Shown: piece after piece, positions 25,691-35,247 of the stretch
How positions within the stretch are numbered: position 1 is the stretch's first letter
How the letters are laid out: every line of letters starts with the position of its first letter
Notes under the pieces: model-generated
Database searches by the model: none
Told to the model about the DNA's origin: nothing
The model's input: the letters and a program-made list of their open reading frames with translations, nothing else
DNA from: Xanthomonas sp. NCPPB 1128
GTDB taxonomy: Bacteria; Pseudomonadota; Gammaproteobacteria; Xanthomonadales; Xanthomonadaceae
DNA: 64,000 nucleotides
NCBI RefSeq assembly: GCF_001043115.1
Contig: NZ_LFME01000011.1
Coordinates: 1 to 64,000 of the forward strand
Direction of reading: 5' to 3'
Position numbers and translations under genes: made by a program

Positions 25691-26536
25691 ATGGTTCCCG
25701 CTTCCCCCAATTCCCACGCCGCCGACATCGCCTTCATCGGTGGCGGCAACATGGCGCGCAGCCTGATCGCCGGGCTGGTTCGCCAGGGCGCCGATCCACG
25801 CCGCATCCGCGTGGCCGAGCCGGTGGCGGCGCTGCGCGAGGCATTGGCGGCCGAGTACGCAGTGCAGGTGTTCGCCAGCGCAGCCGAGGCCGTGGACGGT
25901 GCGGCGTTGTGGATGTTCGCGGTCAAGCCGCAGATGCTGCGCGGGGTCTGCACCGAACTGGCAGCGCTGGCGCAAGCCCAGAAGCCACTGCTGGTGTCCA
26001 TTGCCGCCGGCATCACCATCGCGCAACTGGACCGCTGGCTCGGCGGCGGCCACGCCCTGGTGCGGGCGATGCCCAACACCCCCGCCCTGCTCGGCGCCGG
26101 CGTCACCGGCCTGTTCGCCAACGCCGGCGTCGACGCCGCACAGCGCACCCGCGCCGAGCACGTGCTGGCCGCCGCCGGCGTCACCGTGTGGGTCGAGGAC
26201 GAAGCGCTGATCGACTCGGTCACCGCGGTCTCCGGCAGCGGACCGGCCTACGTCTTCCTGCTCGCCGAGGCGATGGAGGCCGCCGGCATCGCCCAGGGCC
26301 TGCCCACCGACACCGCGCGCACCCTGACCCTGCAGACCGTGCTCGGCGCGGCGCGCATGCTCACCGAATCCGGCGAGGCGCCGAGCGAACTGCGTCGCCG
26401 GGTGACCTCGCCCAACGGCACCACCCAGGCCGCGATCGAGACCTTCCAGCACGGCGGCTTCGAGGCGCTGACCGCGGCCGCGATCGCCGCCGCGGCGGAA
26501 CGCGGCCGCGCCCTGTCCGCCGCCAACGACGACTGA
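25691..26536 (+). CDS. proC: Pyrroline-5-carboxylate reductase
   Basis: A 281-residue enzyme for the last step of proline synthesis, reducing pyrroline-5-carboxylate with NAD(P)H. The N-terminal Rossmann motif IAFIGGGNMARSLIAGL, the central VRAMPNTPALLGAG, and the C-terminal signature TAVSGSGPAYVFLLAEAM with RRRVTSPNGTTQAAIETF are all present and unmodified. The ATG at 25691 gives about ten extra residues before the Rossmann strand. It lies 157 bp upstream of the DUF4426 gene, as in the pseudomonad proC region, although yggT and the met genes are missing here. Confidence 0.97.
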   Translation: MVPASPNSHAADIAFIGGGNMARSLIAGLVRQGADPRRIRVAEPVAALREALAAEYAVQVFASAAEAVDGAALWMFAVKPQMLRGVCTELAALAQAQKPLLVSIAAGITIAQLDRWLGGGHALVRAMPNTPALLGAGVTGLFANAGVDAAQRTRAEHVLAAAGVTVWVEDEALIDSVTAVSGSGPAYVFLLAEAMEAAGIAQGLPTDTARTLTLQTVLGAARMLTESGEAPSELRRRVTSPNGTTQAAIETFQHGGFEALTAAAIAAAAERGRALSAANDD

Positions 26537-26692
26537 GCGCGGCCAACAACCTGCTGCGCGGCCGCCAGGTGGGCGCGCACGGTGCTCGGCATCGGCATGT
26601 AGCGCTTGTACACTGCGGTCCTGCGCGCCGTCCGCACCCGCCTGGCGACCGCTCGCGCTGTTTTGTCAGCCACTCCAAGCCGGAGAACGCCG

Positions 26693-27145
26693 ATGCGTGT
26701 CCTGCCCGTTGCGCTGCTGTGCCTGGCCCTGGCCGCTTGTGCGGACCAGGACACCCCACGCCCGGCGACGCTGCTCGCCGCCACCCCGGCGCAGGCCGAT
26801 TTCGGCACGCTGCGCGTGCACTACAACGCCTTGCCCACGCTGGCGATGAGCGAGGACGTGGCACGTCGCTACGGCATCGCCCGCGAAGCCGACACCGCGC
26901 TGGTGATGATCGCGCTGCGCACCCTGCACGGCGGCGAGGAAGCGCCTGCCGTCGGTACGGTGGAGGCGGTGGCGACCGACCTCAGCGGCCAGCGCCAGCC
27001 GGTGGCGCTGCGCGCGGTCCGTACCGACGCCTACACCGACTACGTGGGCACGGTACGCAGCAGCGCCCACGACCAGTTGCGCTTCGTCGTGCAGGTCCGC
27101 ACTGCCGACGGCGCCGGCACGGTGCGCTTCACCCGCAATTTCTAG
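26693..27145 (+). CDS. DUF4426 lipoprotein
   Basis: A 150-residue protein with a lipoprotein signal peptide: MRVLPVALLCLALAAC ends in the lipobox LAAC, so Cys16 should be lipidated. The mature part (DFGTLRVHYNALPTLAMSEDVARRYGIAR) matches the DUF4426 family, small periplasmic proteins with an immunoglobulin-like fold and no known role, commonly encoded near proC. The ATG at 26693 follows GGAGAACGCC. The gene is the last before the large repeat array. Confidence 0.85.
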   Translation: MRVLPVALLCLALAACADQDTPRPATLLAATPAQADFGTLRVHYNALPTLAMSEDVARRYGIAREADTALVMIALRTLHGGEEAPAVGTVEAVATDLSGQRQPVALRAVRTDAYTDYVGTVRSSAHDQLRFVVQVRTADGAGTVRFTRNF

Positions 27146-27181
27146 CGCACGTCCACGCTGCGCGGGCAACACAAACCGTTT

Positions 27182-28377
27182 TGAGGAGCGGCTTCAGCCG
27201 CGACGGGGCTTTCCCGGTAACACCGGGTCGCGGCTGAAGCCGCTCTTACGGAAAGATCGACAGACCGATCGACGCAGACCGAGCCCGGTGAGCACATGGA
27301 TTCTTTGTGGGAGGGACTTCAGTCCCGACTGCATGGAGCGTCAAACGCCTTTCCGCTTCGCTCGTCGCGACCCAATGGCACGATGAAAACGACGTCTCCA
27401 TCATCCTCGACAAGCGAGCACCTGTGGCCACGCGCGCTGCACTCATAGCAATCAGCCCTCGCGTCATCCGAGCACACACAAGCCGCAATGCCGCCACGTC
27501 AACCAGTACCGCGTCGGGACTGAAGTCCCTCCCACATCGTCTCGACCGCACATCGCGGCGCCGTCGCGTGTCGTAGGAGCGGCTTCAGCCGCGGCCGGGC
27601 TTTCCCGGTAACGCCAGGTCGCGGCTGAAGCCGCTCTTACGGAAAGATCGACAGACCGATCGATGCAGACCGAGCCCGGTGAGCACATGGATTCTTTGTG
27701 GGAGGGACTTCAGTCCCGACTGCATGCAGCGTCAGACGCCTTTCCGCTTCGCTCGTCGCGACTCAACGGCACGGTGAAAACAACGTCTCCATCATCCTCG
27801 ACAAGCGAGCACCTGTGGCCACACGCGCTGCGCTCATAGCAATCAGCCCTCGCGTCATCCGAGCACACACAAGCCGCAGTGCCGCCGCGTCCACCGGCAT
27901 CGCGTCGGGACTGAAGTCCCTCCCACATCGTCTCGACCGCACATCGCGGCGCCGTCGCATGTCGTAGGAGCGGCTTCAGCCGCGACCCGGCTTTCCCGGT
28001 AACGCCAGGTCACAGCTGAAGCCGCTCTACGGAAAGATCGACAGACCGACCTATGCATAGCAAACGCGGTCAATACAGACAGCCGTTGTGGGAGGGACTT
28101 CAGTCCCGACTGCATGCAGCGTCAGGTGCCGCTCTCCTCGTTCACTGCGACTGAAGAGCACAGTGAATCACGACATTGCTCACGGCGACCACCTTGCGCG
28201 TCATCTGATTTCGCGCAAACAGCAATGCCGCGACGTCCACCCGTGCCGCGTCGGGACTGAAGTCCCTCCCACATCGTCTCGATCGCACATCGTGGCGCCG
28301 TCGCGTGTCGTAGGAGCGGCTTCAGCCGCGACCGGGCTTTCCCGGTAATGTCAGGTCGCGGCTGAAGCCGCTCCTAC
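27182..28377. repeat. Array of 14 REP-like elements in three tandem blocks
   Basis: Class A pairs lie at 27182/27227, 27573/27618, 27964/28009 and 28310/28355 (element starts). Class B pairs lie at 27307/27513, 27698/27904 and 28088/28250. The order is A, A-complement, B, about 180 bp of spacer, B-complement, repeated three times and closed by a last A pair. Blocks one and two are 391 bp each and nearly identical, including the sequence inside the B pair; block three is 346 bp with a diverged interior and one degenerate A copy. The reading frames inside the blocks are by-products of the repeat and I do not call them genes. Confidence 0.92.
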
Positions 28378-28437
28378 AGAGGCCAGACCGACAACCGCAC
28401 CAACATCACGCGTGCTTGCCGCGCGCGAATGCGTTGC

Positions 28438-28875
28438 TCAATCCTCCGCCCAGCGCTGCGGCCCATCGCCGTGCGCGGCCAGGGTGTCGGCCGGGTTGCT
28501 CAGGCGGCAGCGGCGCAGCGACAGGCAGCCGCAGCCGATGCAGTCGGTGAGCTGGTGGCGCAGGCGGGTCAGCTGCAGGATGCGTGCGTCCAGCTCCTCG
28601 CGCCACACCGCCGACATCCGTGCCCATTCGGCGCGGGTCGGGGTGCGCGCGTCGGGCAACTGCGCGAAGGCGGCCTTGACGCTGTCCAGCGGCACGCCGA
28701 CGCGCTGCGCCACGCGAATCACCGCCAGCCGGCGCAGCACGTCGCGCGTGTAGCGGCGCTGGTTGCCGGCGGTGCGCATGCTGCGGATCAGGCCCTTGCT
28801 CTCGTAGAAATGCAGCGCCGACACGGCCACGCCGCTGCGCGCGGCCACCTGCCCCACGCTCAGTTCCTCCTGCAT
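28438..28875 (-). CDS. soxR: Redox-sensitive transcriptional activator SoxR
   Basis: A 145-residue MerR-family regulator. The N-terminal winged helix-turn-helix begins LSVGQVAARSGVAVSALHFYESKGL, a dimerisation helix follows, and CIGCGCLSLRRC provides the four cysteines (C-x2-C-x-C-x5-C) that hold the [2Fe-2S] cluster sensed by redox-cycling compounds. The ATG at 28875 gives the standard length. It is divergent from an MFS exporter gene, with a SoxR-type box between them. No soxS is present, as is usual outside enterobacteria, where SoxR controls exporters directly. Confidence 0.96.
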   Translation of the reverse strand: MQEELSVGQVAARSGVAVSALHFYESKGLIRSMRTAGNQRRYTRDVLRRLAVIRVAQRVGVPLDSVKAAFAQLPDARTPTRAEWARMSAVWREELDARILQLTRLRHQLTDCIGCGCLSLRRCRLSNPADTLAAHGDGPQRWAED

Positions 28876-28878
28876 CGC

Positions 28879-28909
28879 TTGACCTCGAGTCCGGTTGAGG
28901 TTGCATGCT
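28879..28909 (+). promoter_or_regulatory. SoxR box in a 19-bp-spaced promoter
   Basis: CCTCGAGTCCGGTTGAGG at 28883-28900 is an interrupted palindrome close to known SoxR operators (CCTCAA...TTGAGG). It overlaps a -35 TTGACC at 28879-28884; a -10 CATGCT at 28904-28909 lies 19 bp away. The over-long spacer with the operator inside it is the hallmark of MerR-type activation. It should drive the MFS exporter gene. Confidence 0.8.
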
Positions 28910-28976
28910 GCACGGCCTGCAGGCACCCACGCAAGCCGCCGCCTGCACACGTCCAACCGCTTTCCCAGGGATTCCG

Positions 28977-30362
28977 ATGCAAGACCACGCCACTGCCACC
29001 GCTGCCCCACCCGCTCCGGCCGCTGCCGGCTCCGTGCTGGCGCCGGCCTATCGCGCCACCACCATCGGCATGGTCGCACTGGTGTCGCTGATCGCCTTCG
29101 AGGCGCTGGCGGTGGCCGCGGCGATGCCGACCGTGGCCCGCGAACTGGAGGGCCTGCGGCTCTACGCGCTGGCCTTCGGCGGCACCCTGGCCACCAGCGT
29201 GATCGGCATGACCGTGGCCGGGCGCTGGAGCGACCTGCACGGGCCGGCGGCGCCGCTGTGGGCCGGCCTGGCCTGCTTCGTCTGCGGCCTGCTGCTGGCC
29301 GGCTTCGCTCCATCGATGGGGATGCTGCTGGCCGGTCGACTGGTGCAGGGCCTCGGCGCCGGTGCGATCTCGGTGGTGCTGTACGTGCTGGTCGCGCGGC
29401 TGTATCCGCAGGCGATCCGCCCGCGCATGTTCGCCGCGTTCTCCGCCGGCTGGGTGGTGCCGTCGCTGATCGGCCCCAGCATCAGCGGACTGATCGTCGA
29501 GCACGTCGGCTGGCGCTGGGTGTTCCTGGCAGTGCCGCTGCTGGCGCTGCCGGCGGCGGCGCTGCTGTGGCCGGCATTGCGGCGGCTGCCGCCCGCCGCA
29601 ACCACGGACGGCGCCAGCGGTGCGTCGCGGCTGTGGTCGCTGGGCGCCGCGGCCGGGGTCTGTCTGCTGTACCTCGGCGGCCAGCAGCGCGGGCTGTGGG
29701 CGGCGCTGCTGCTGCCGTCGGCGTTGGCGCTGCTGGTGCTGTGCGCCTGGCGATTGCTGCCGGCCGGCACCCTGCGCGCCGCGCGCGGCCTGCCCAGCGT
29801 GATCGCGCTGCGTGGCGTCGCCGGGTCGGCATTCTTCGGCTGCGAGGCGTTCCTGCCGCTGCTGCTGTCGCGCGAACGCGGGCTGTCGCCGGTGTGGGCC
29901 GGCGTGGCGCTGAGCGCCGGTGCGCTGGGCTGGTTCGCCGGCTCCTGGTACCAGGGCCACTACGGCCGCGACGCCACCCGCCTGCGGCGGCTGCGCCTGG
30001 CCTGCACGCTGATGGCGCTGGGCATCGCGACCACGACGCTGGCGCTGCTGCCTGCGGTGCCGGCGGCACTGGCGATCGGCGGCTGGACCGCCACCGGCCT
30101 GGGCATGGGGCTGATCTACCCGACCCTGGCGGTGCTGACCCTGACCCTGTCGCCGCCGGCGCGGCAGGGCCGCAACAGCTCGGCGCTGCAGTTGAGCGAG
30201 GCGATCGCGGTGGCGACCACGCTGGCGGTCGGCGGCTCGCTGTTCGCCGCGCTGCTGGCGTACTCGGCCGCTGCGGCGTATCTGTCGACCTTCGCCGTCG
30301 CCGCGTTCATGGCCCTGCTCGGCTTTTGCATCGCCGGACGCACCCAGCCGGCGCCTGGCTAG
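28977..30362 (+). CDS. MFS exporter, likely SoxR-controlled
   Basis: A 461-residue integral membrane protein with 12-14 predicted helices, in the major facilitator superfamily drug-exporter style. The loop 2-3 motif appears as MTVAGRWSDLHGPA, and GRLVQGLGAGAISVVLYVLVA is the helix 4 region with the conserved arginine. VGWRWVFLAVPLLALP is the helix 6 signature. The ATG at 28977 follows an AGGG element. Divergent placement from soxR with a SoxR box in between suggests export of redox-active compounds such as phenazine- or quinone-like molecules; the substrate itself is not known. Confidence 0.88.
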   Translation: MQDHATATAAPPAPAAAGSVLAPAYRATTIGMVALVSLIAFEALAVAAAMPTVARELEGLRLYALAFGGTLATSVIGMTVAGRWSDLHGPAAPLWAGLACFVCGLLLAGFAPSMGMLLAGRLVQGLGAGAISVVLYVLVARLYPQAIRPRMFAAFSAGWVVPSLIGPSISGLIVEHVGWRWVFLAVPLLALPAAALLWPALRRLPPAATTDGASGASRLWSLGAAAGVCLLYLGGQQRGLWAALLLPSALALLVLCAWRLLPAGTLRAARGLPSVIALRGVAGSAFFGCEAFLPLLLSRERGLSPVWAGVALSAGALGWFAGSWYQGHYGRDATRLRRLRLACTLMALGIATTTLALLPAVPAALAIGGWTATGLGMGLIYPTLAVLTLTLSPPARQGRNSSALQLSEAIAVATTLAVGGSLFAALLAYSAAAAYLSTFAVAAFMALLGFCIAGRTQPAPG

Positions 30363-30621
30363 ACCGTCTCATCCATTTTCGCGCACGGCGCGCCGTGGTG
30401 ACGCACACGTGCGGCAGAGACGAGCGAGGCAGCGACCCTGTGCCCGCGTCCGAACGATGACGCGGCCATGGATGCAGGGATAGCGCCGCTTCCGGTGAAC
30501 CCTGGCCGGTGTGCCGCCGACGCCGCGCGGCTTGCGCTGACCGCCATCCAGGCCCTGCGCCACGCAACGCTGCTGGCGCACCTGCCAGACGACGCGGCGT
30601 GCTCGCGGATCGGGAAAAGCG

Positions 30622-31422
30622 CTACGTCGCGTCCTCGCGCCTGGCCCAGGCCTGGATGATGTCGGCGATGGCGCGCACGCCGTCGGTGAGCGCGGCCGGC
30701 CCCGGCTGCAGGATCAGCGGCGACTTGATCTCGAACAGTTGTCCGTCGCGCACCGCCGGAATCGCCGCCCAGCCCGGTCGCGCGGCGACGCGCTCGGGAC
30801 GGAAGCGCTTGCCGCACCAGGAGCCGAGGATGATGTCCGGCGCACGCCGCACCACCTCGTCGCCGTTGGCGAGGATTCGCGCCTTGGCCAGCGGCTGCAC
30901 CGACAGTTCCGGGAACACGTCGTCGCCGCCGGCGATGCCCACCAGTTCGGCGACCCAGCGGATGCCGGTGATGATCGGCTCGTCCCATTCCTCCAGGTAC
31001 ACCCGCGGCCGCCGCGGCAAGCGGGCGGCCTGCGCGGCGATGGCGTCCAGGCCGCGCTGCAGGTCGTCGGCGTAGGCCGCCGCGCGCGGCCCGGCGCCGA
31101 CCAGCGCGCCGAGGCGGCGGATGTAGTCGAGGATGCCGTCGACGCTGCGATGGTTGGCGATCCACACCTCCACGCCATGCCGCACCAGTTCGGCGGCGAT
31201 GTCGGCCTGGATGTCGGAGAAGCCGATCGCCAGGTCCGGCTGCAGCTTGAGGATCTCGCCGATCTTGGCGCTGGTGAAGGCGCTGACCTTGGGCTTGTCG
31301 CGGCGCGCCTGCGGCGGGCGCACGGTGAAGCCGCTGATGCCGACGATGCGCTGCTCTTCGCCGAGCGCGTACAGCGTTTCGGTCGGCTCCTCGGTCAGGC
31401 AGACGATGCGCTGCGGGCCCAT
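30622..31422 (-). CDS. BtuF-like helical-backbone binding protein, no signal peptide
   Basis: A 266-residue protein of the class III substrate-binding fold used by vitamin B12 and iron-siderophore ABC importers. RIVCLTEEPTETLYALGEEQRIVGIS opens the first lobe, PDLAIGFSDIQADIA follows, and the second lobe has DEVVRRAPDIILGSWCG. The ATG at 31422 gives no signal peptide, and the frame upstream is arginine-rich with no hydrophobic core, so the protein looks cytoplasmic. No permease or ATPase gene is nearby. Its role could be cobalamin binding or something else. It lies 79 bp downstream of pdxH on the same strand. The 259-bp gap 30363-30621 after it shows nothing. Confidence 0.75.
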   Translation of the reverse strand: MGPQRIVCLTEEPTETLYALGEEQRIVGISGFTVRPPQARRDKPKVSAFTSAKIGEILKLQPDLAIGFSDIQADIAAELVRHGVEVWIANHRSVDGILDYIRRLGALVGAGPRAAAYADDLQRGLDAIAAQAARLPRRPRVYLEEWDEPIITGIRWVAELVGIAGGDDVFPELSVQPLAKARILANGDEVVRRAPDIILGSWCGKRFRPERVAARPGWAAIPAVRDGQLFEIKSPLILQPGPAALTDGVRAIADIIQAWARREDAT

Positions 31423-31501
31423 CCTCAGCGCGCCTCGCCCGAACACGCGCGCGCTGCTGCTGCGGCGGCGGCGGTGCCGCGGCAAGCCGGGCCGGCGCCG
31501 C

Positions 31502-32101
31502 TCACGGAAACAGCATCCGCTTGCTCCAATGGCCCGCAGCATCGGCCTCGTAGCGCCAGCGCTCGTGCAGGCGGTACTTGGCGCCGTACCAGAACTCGAA
31601 GCTGCGCGGCACCACGCGGAACCCGCCCCAGCCGTCCGGACGCGGCACCTCGCGACCCTCGAAGGTGGCCTCGGCCTTGGCCACGCGCTCCTCGAACTCC
31701 TCGCGCGACTCCAAGGTGCGCGACTGCGCCGAGGCCCAGGCGCCGATCTGGCTCATGCGCGGGCGCGAGGCGAAATAGGCATCGGCCTCGGCCGCGGCGA
31801 CCAGTTGCACCTCGCCGTCGATGCGCACCTGCACCCCGTCCTCGCGCATGCGCCGCCACAGAAACAGCAGCGAGGCCTGCGGATTGGCCTGCAGCTCGCG
31901 GCCCTTCTGGCTGTCCAGGTGGGTGTAGAACACGAAGCCGCGCGCGTCGTAGGCCTTGAGCAGCACCACCCGCGACGACGGGCGCGCCTCCAGCGTGGCC
32001 GAGGACACGACCATGGCGTTGTATTCGGCCTCGTCGCTGGTGCGCGCCTCGGCGAACAGGTCGGCGAACGTGGACAGGGCTTCGGCGTAGAGATCGGGCA
32101 T
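31502..32101 (-). CDS. pdxH: Pyridoxine/pyridoxamine 5'-phosphate oxidase
   Basis: A 199-residue FMN enzyme that makes pyridoxal 5'-phosphate. Landmarks are [56 protein letters not shown], and the C-terminal [25 protein letters not shown], where the RLHxR pattern contacts substrate. The ATG at 32101 is a little short of the E. coli length but keeps the whole FMN fold. It is divergent from aroK with 132 bp between. Confidence 0.96.
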   Translation of the reverse strand: MPDLYAEALSTFADLFAEARTSDEAEYNAMVVSSATLEARPSSRVVLLKAYDARGFVFYTHLDSQKGRELQANPQASLLFLWRRMREDGVQVRIDGEVQLVAAAEADAYFASRPRMSQIGAWASAQSRTLESREEFEERVAKAEATFEGREVPRPDGWGGFRVVPRSFEFWYGAKYRLHERWRYEADAAGHWSKRMLFP

Positions 32102-32233
32102 GGCGACAGGCACTCGGCGGACGATGCGCCATTGTCGCGCCATGCACCGCGCGACGCACGCCTCGCCGCACGATGGCGCGTGCGGGGCCTGCGCAGCGCG
32201 CGAGGCGGCGCCGGTCTCTGCTAGCATCGGCGG

Positions 32234-32776
32234 ATGAATCCCGCCCCCAACCTGGTGCTGGTCGGCCCGATGGGTGCCGGCAAGAGCGTCATCGGCCGCC
32301 GCCTGGCCGAGCGCTTCGGCCTGGTCTTCGTCGACAGCGACCAGACCATCGTCGAACGCACCGGCGCCAGCATCACCTCGCTGTTCGAGCACGCCGGCGA
32401 AGCCGGTTTCCGCGAACACGAGCGCGCGGTGCTGGAAAGCATCCTGAGCACGCCCGGCCACCTGATCTCCACCGGCGGCGGCGCTGTGCTCAATGCCGAC
32501 AGCCGCCGCGAGATGCGCGAGCACGGTTTCGTGGTGTACCTGCGGGTCGGCGTGGCCGCGCAACTGCAGCGCCTGCACCGCGACCGCAGCCGCCCGCTGC
32601 TGCAGCGTGGCGACCGCGAGCAGGTGCTGCGCGACCTGCACGCGGTGCGCGAACCGCTGTACCGCGAGGTCGCCGACCTGATCCTGGACACCGACCACTT
32701 CACCCCGGCCGAGGCCACCGCGCAGCTGGTCGTGCGCCTGGCCGCGTCGTGGAAACTTCCGGAACCCACTGCATGA
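32234..32776 (+). CDS. aroK: Shikimate kinase
   Basis: A 180-residue P-loop kinase for the fifth step of the shikimate pathway. [20 protein letters not shown] has the Walker A lysine, [13 protein letters not shown] the Walker B and shikimate-binding aspartates, [10 protein letters not shown] and STGGGAVL the substrate loops, and DRSRPLLQ the LID arginine. Its stop codon overlaps the aroB start by 4 bp (ATGA), the usual aroK-aroB coupling. Confidence 0.97.
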   Translation: MNPAPNLVLVGPMGAGKSVIGRRLAERFGLVFVDSDQTIVERTGASITSLFEHAGEAGFREHERAVLESILSTPGHLISTGGGAVLNADSRREMREHGFVVYLRVGVAAQLQRLHRDRSRPLLQRGDREQVLRDLHAVREPLYREVADLILDTDHFTPAEATAQLVVRLAASWKLPEPTA

Positions 32777-33882
32777 CGGCAGCATCGCGCACGGTCCAGG
32801 TCGCTGGCGACCCGGCCTACACCATCCGCATCGGCCCTGGCCTGCTCGACGACGGCGCCGCGCTCGCCGCGCACGTGCGCGGCCGCCACGTGCTGCTGCT
32901 CAGCGACAGCCAGGTGGCGCCGCTGTATGCCGCGCAGGTCCGCAGCGCGCTGCTGGCGGCGCGCCCGGAGCTGCAGATCGGCGACTTCGTGATTCCCGCC
33001 GGCGAAGCCTCCAAGACCCTGGACCACTTCGCCGCGGCGATCGCCGCGCTGGCCGCGCTGGGCGCCACCCGCGACGCCTGCGTGCTGGCGCTGGGCGGCG
33101 GCGTGGTCGGCGACCTGGCCGGCTTCGCCGCGGCCTGCTGGATGCGCGGCGTGGACTGCGTGCAACTGCCGACCACGCTGCTGGCGATGGTCGACTCCTC
33201 GGTCGGCGGCAAGACCGCGGTGGACATTCCGCAAGGCAAGAACCTGGTCGGCGCCTTCCATCCGCCGCGCGCGGTGCTGGCCGACACCGCCACGCTGCGC
33301 AGCCTGCCGCCGCGTGAACTGCGCGCCGGGCTGGCCGAGGTGATCAAGTACGGCGCCATCCGCGACCCGCTGTTCTTCGAATGGCTGCACGCCGAACGCC
33401 GCGCGCTGCTGGCCGGCGAGCCGGCGGCGCTGGCGCAGGCGATCGCGCGCAGCTGCGAACACAAGGCCGAGATCGTCGCCCGCGATCCGCTGGAGAAGGG
33501 CGAGCGCGCCCTGCTCAACCTCGGCCACACCTTCGGCCACGCCATCGAGACCGAACAGGGCTACGGCGCCCCGGACAACGCCAACTTCAACCATGGCGAA
33601 GCGGTGGCGGTGGGCATGGTGCTGGCCGCCGAACTGTCGGCGCGGCTGGGCATGGCCAGCGCGCAGGACACGGCGCAACTGCGCACGCTGCTGCACGACT
33701 TCGGCCTGCCGACCGCGCTGCCGGCCGGACTGGCGCCGGAAGCCCTGCTGGCGCGCATGCGCCTGGACAAGAAGAACCTGGCCGGACGCCTGCGGCTGGT
33801 GCTGTGGCGCGGCATCGGCCACGCCGAGATCGTGCCCGACGTCGACGAGGCCGAGGTGCTGGCGGTGCTGGCGGCCGGCTGA
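32773..33882 (+). CDS. aroB: 3-dehydroquinate synthase
   Basis: A 369-residue NAD- and metal-dependent enzyme for the second shikimate step. [21 protein letters not shown] is the NAD-binding core, [18 protein letters not shown] contains the active-site lysine, and HxxxH-type metal ligands are seen in [10 protein letters not shown] and [10 protein letters not shown]. Translation is probably coupled to aroK by the ATGA overlap. No damX or dam follows; the gene is followed by a repeat-bearing gap. Confidence 0.97.
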   Translation: MTAASRTVQVAGDPAYTIRIGPGLLDDGAALAAHVRGRHVLLLSDSQVAPLYAAQVRSALLAARPELQIGDFVIPAGEASKTLDHFAAAIAALAALGATRDACVLALGGGVVGDLAGFAAACWMRGVDCVQLPTTLLAMVDSSVGGKTAVDIPQGKNLVGAFHPPRAVLADTATLRSLPPRELRAGLAEVIKYGAIRDPLFFEWLHAERRALLAGEPAALAQAIARSCEHKAEIVARDPLEKGERALLNLGHTFGHAIETEQGYGAPDNANFNHGEAVAVGMVLAAELSARLGMASAQDTAQLRTLLHDFGLPTALPAGLAPEALLARMRLDKKNLAGRLRLVLWRGIGHAEIVPDVDEAEVLAVLAAG

Positions 33883-34093
33883 GCGCAGGCACGGCTGCGC
33901 CAGCGCGCGATCCCGTGCGCGGCGACTTGCAGGGCGCCGCCGATCCCGGCGGGAAGCGCGCTTGCAGCAGCGGCGCCTGTCCCCTTTTGCGGGATGAGCC
34001 GCGACAGATGCTTGTCGGGAACGCCTGTCGCGACTGCAGGACATCGCTCATCACTCGCTTTGTTGCGCCTCGGCCGGAGACATCGCACCCCTC

Positions 34094-34159
34094 GCAGGAG
34101 CGACTTCAGCCGCGACAGGCATTCCCGGGAAAGCCCGTCGCGGCTGAAGCCGCTCCTAC
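34094..34159. repeat. REP-like inverted pair, class A
   Basis: Forward copy at 34094-34116 with two changes (GCAGGAGCGACTTCAGCC) and a perfect complement copy at 34137-34159. It is the only recognisable element in the 436-bp gap 33883-34318 between aroB and the convergent AraC-type regulator. Confidence 0.82.
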
Positions 34160-34318
34160 GGAGGGTGTCACGACGCGTCCGCTTGAGCCGGGCAAAGCGA
34201 GTGATAAGCGGTGCCCTGAAGCCGCTGCTGCAACGCAATGACGCGTCTGGCTGCGCCGAGGGCAAGACGCGTGATGAAACGTGCCGTGCGCTCCGCCAGT
34301 CGCCAGTCGCACGCGCAC

Positions 34319-35137
34319 TCAGCGCGCCTGCCGCCACGCCCGCGGGGTCTGCCCGACCTGCGCCTTGAACACGCGCGACACCGCGGCCTCGCTGCCGTAG
34401 CCCACCTCGTCGGCAAGCTGCTTCAGCGGCCGCCCTTCGCGCAGGCCACGCTGCACCAGGGCGATGCGCCAGTCCTGCAGGTACTGGCCCGGCGTGCAGC
34501 CGAGGGTCTCGCGAAAGCTGCGCGCGAAGGCACTGCGCGACATGCCGGCGCGGGCCGCCAGGCTCTCCAGCGTCCAGGGCTGCGCCGGGGCGTCGTGAAT
34601 GCCGGTCAGGGCCAGCCGCAGCCGCGCGTCGGCCATGCCGGCGAGCATGCCGCCGTCGGCGAGTCCCTGCTCCATCAGTTCGCGGATCACGTGCACCAGC
34701 ACCACCTCGAACAGCCGGTTCAACACCGCCTGGCGCCCGCAATGCTGCGCGAACGCTTCCTCGAACAGCAGGTGCAGCAGCGCCTCGCCCTGGCGCAGTG
34801 CGTCCAGCGGCAGGCAGATGCAGGCCGGCAGGGCCCGCACCAGCGGATTGGCCGCGCCGCCGCTGAAGCGTAGGTGCGCGCAGGCGAAATCCGCACCGCG
34901 TTGCGCATCGATCTCGAAGCGATGCGGCATGGCCTGCGGGTACAGCAGCAGGCTGGGCCGGTCGATCCGCAGCACTCTGCCGTCGCCGTTGTGGACGACC
35001 ACGCTGCCCTGGCGCAGCAGGTGCAGCTGGCCACGGTCGCCGTCGTCGAGCCGGTGCAGGCCGCATAGGGTGCCGGCGTGGAAGACCTCGGCGCTGACCG
35101 AGAAGTGGGTCAACAAGGCGGCCAGGCGGTCGGTCAC
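34319..35137 (-). CDS. AraC-family regulator with cupin sensor domain
   Basis: A 272-residue transcription factor. The N-terminal 110 residues form a cupin-like ligand domain (VFHAGTLCGLHRL, LHLLRQGSVVVHNGDGRV). The C-terminal 100 residues hold the double helix-turn-helix: WTLESLAARAGMSRSAFARSFRETLG then PLKQLADEVGYGSEAAVSRVFKAQVG, the usual AraC signature. The start appears to be GTG at 35137. It is divergent from an exported esterase with 110 bp between, so that gene is the natural target. Confidence 0.9.
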   Translation of the reverse strand: MTDRLAALLTHFSVSAEVFHAGTLCGLHRLDDGDRGQLHLLRQGSVVVHNGDGRVLRIDRPSLLLYPQAMPHRFEIDAQRGADFACAHLRFSGGAANPLVRALPACICLPLDALRQGEALLHLLFEEAFAQHCGRQAVLNRLFEVVLVHVIRELMEQGLADGGMLAGMADARLRLALTGIHDAPAQPWTLESLAARAGMSRSAFARSFRETLGCTPGQYLQDWRIALVQRGLREGRPLKQLADEVGYGSEAAVSRVFKAQVGQTPRAWRQAR

Positions 35138-35247
35138 TCAGGACTCCAGGTAAAGTTTTATGGACGATTCGCCACTTATCGTACCGTCCTGGCGCGCAAA
35201 GTCACTCATGTCGCCGGCATCTCGCCCGGCATGCCCCAGGAACCGCC

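Noticed and set aside
27307-27967. Two near-identical 89-residue reading frames in the repeat array
   Set aside because: They begin inside class B repeats, exist because the block is duplicated, have no ribosome-binding site, and the third block does not keep the frame.
27182-28377. CRISPR array
   Set aside because: Repeats are palindromic, in alternating orientation and of two classes, with nearly identical rather than unique spacers; no cas genes are nearby.
30468-30659. Small frame between the MFS exporter and the BtuF-like gene
   Set aside because: No ribosome-binding site, composition not protein-like, and it runs into the end of the next gene.
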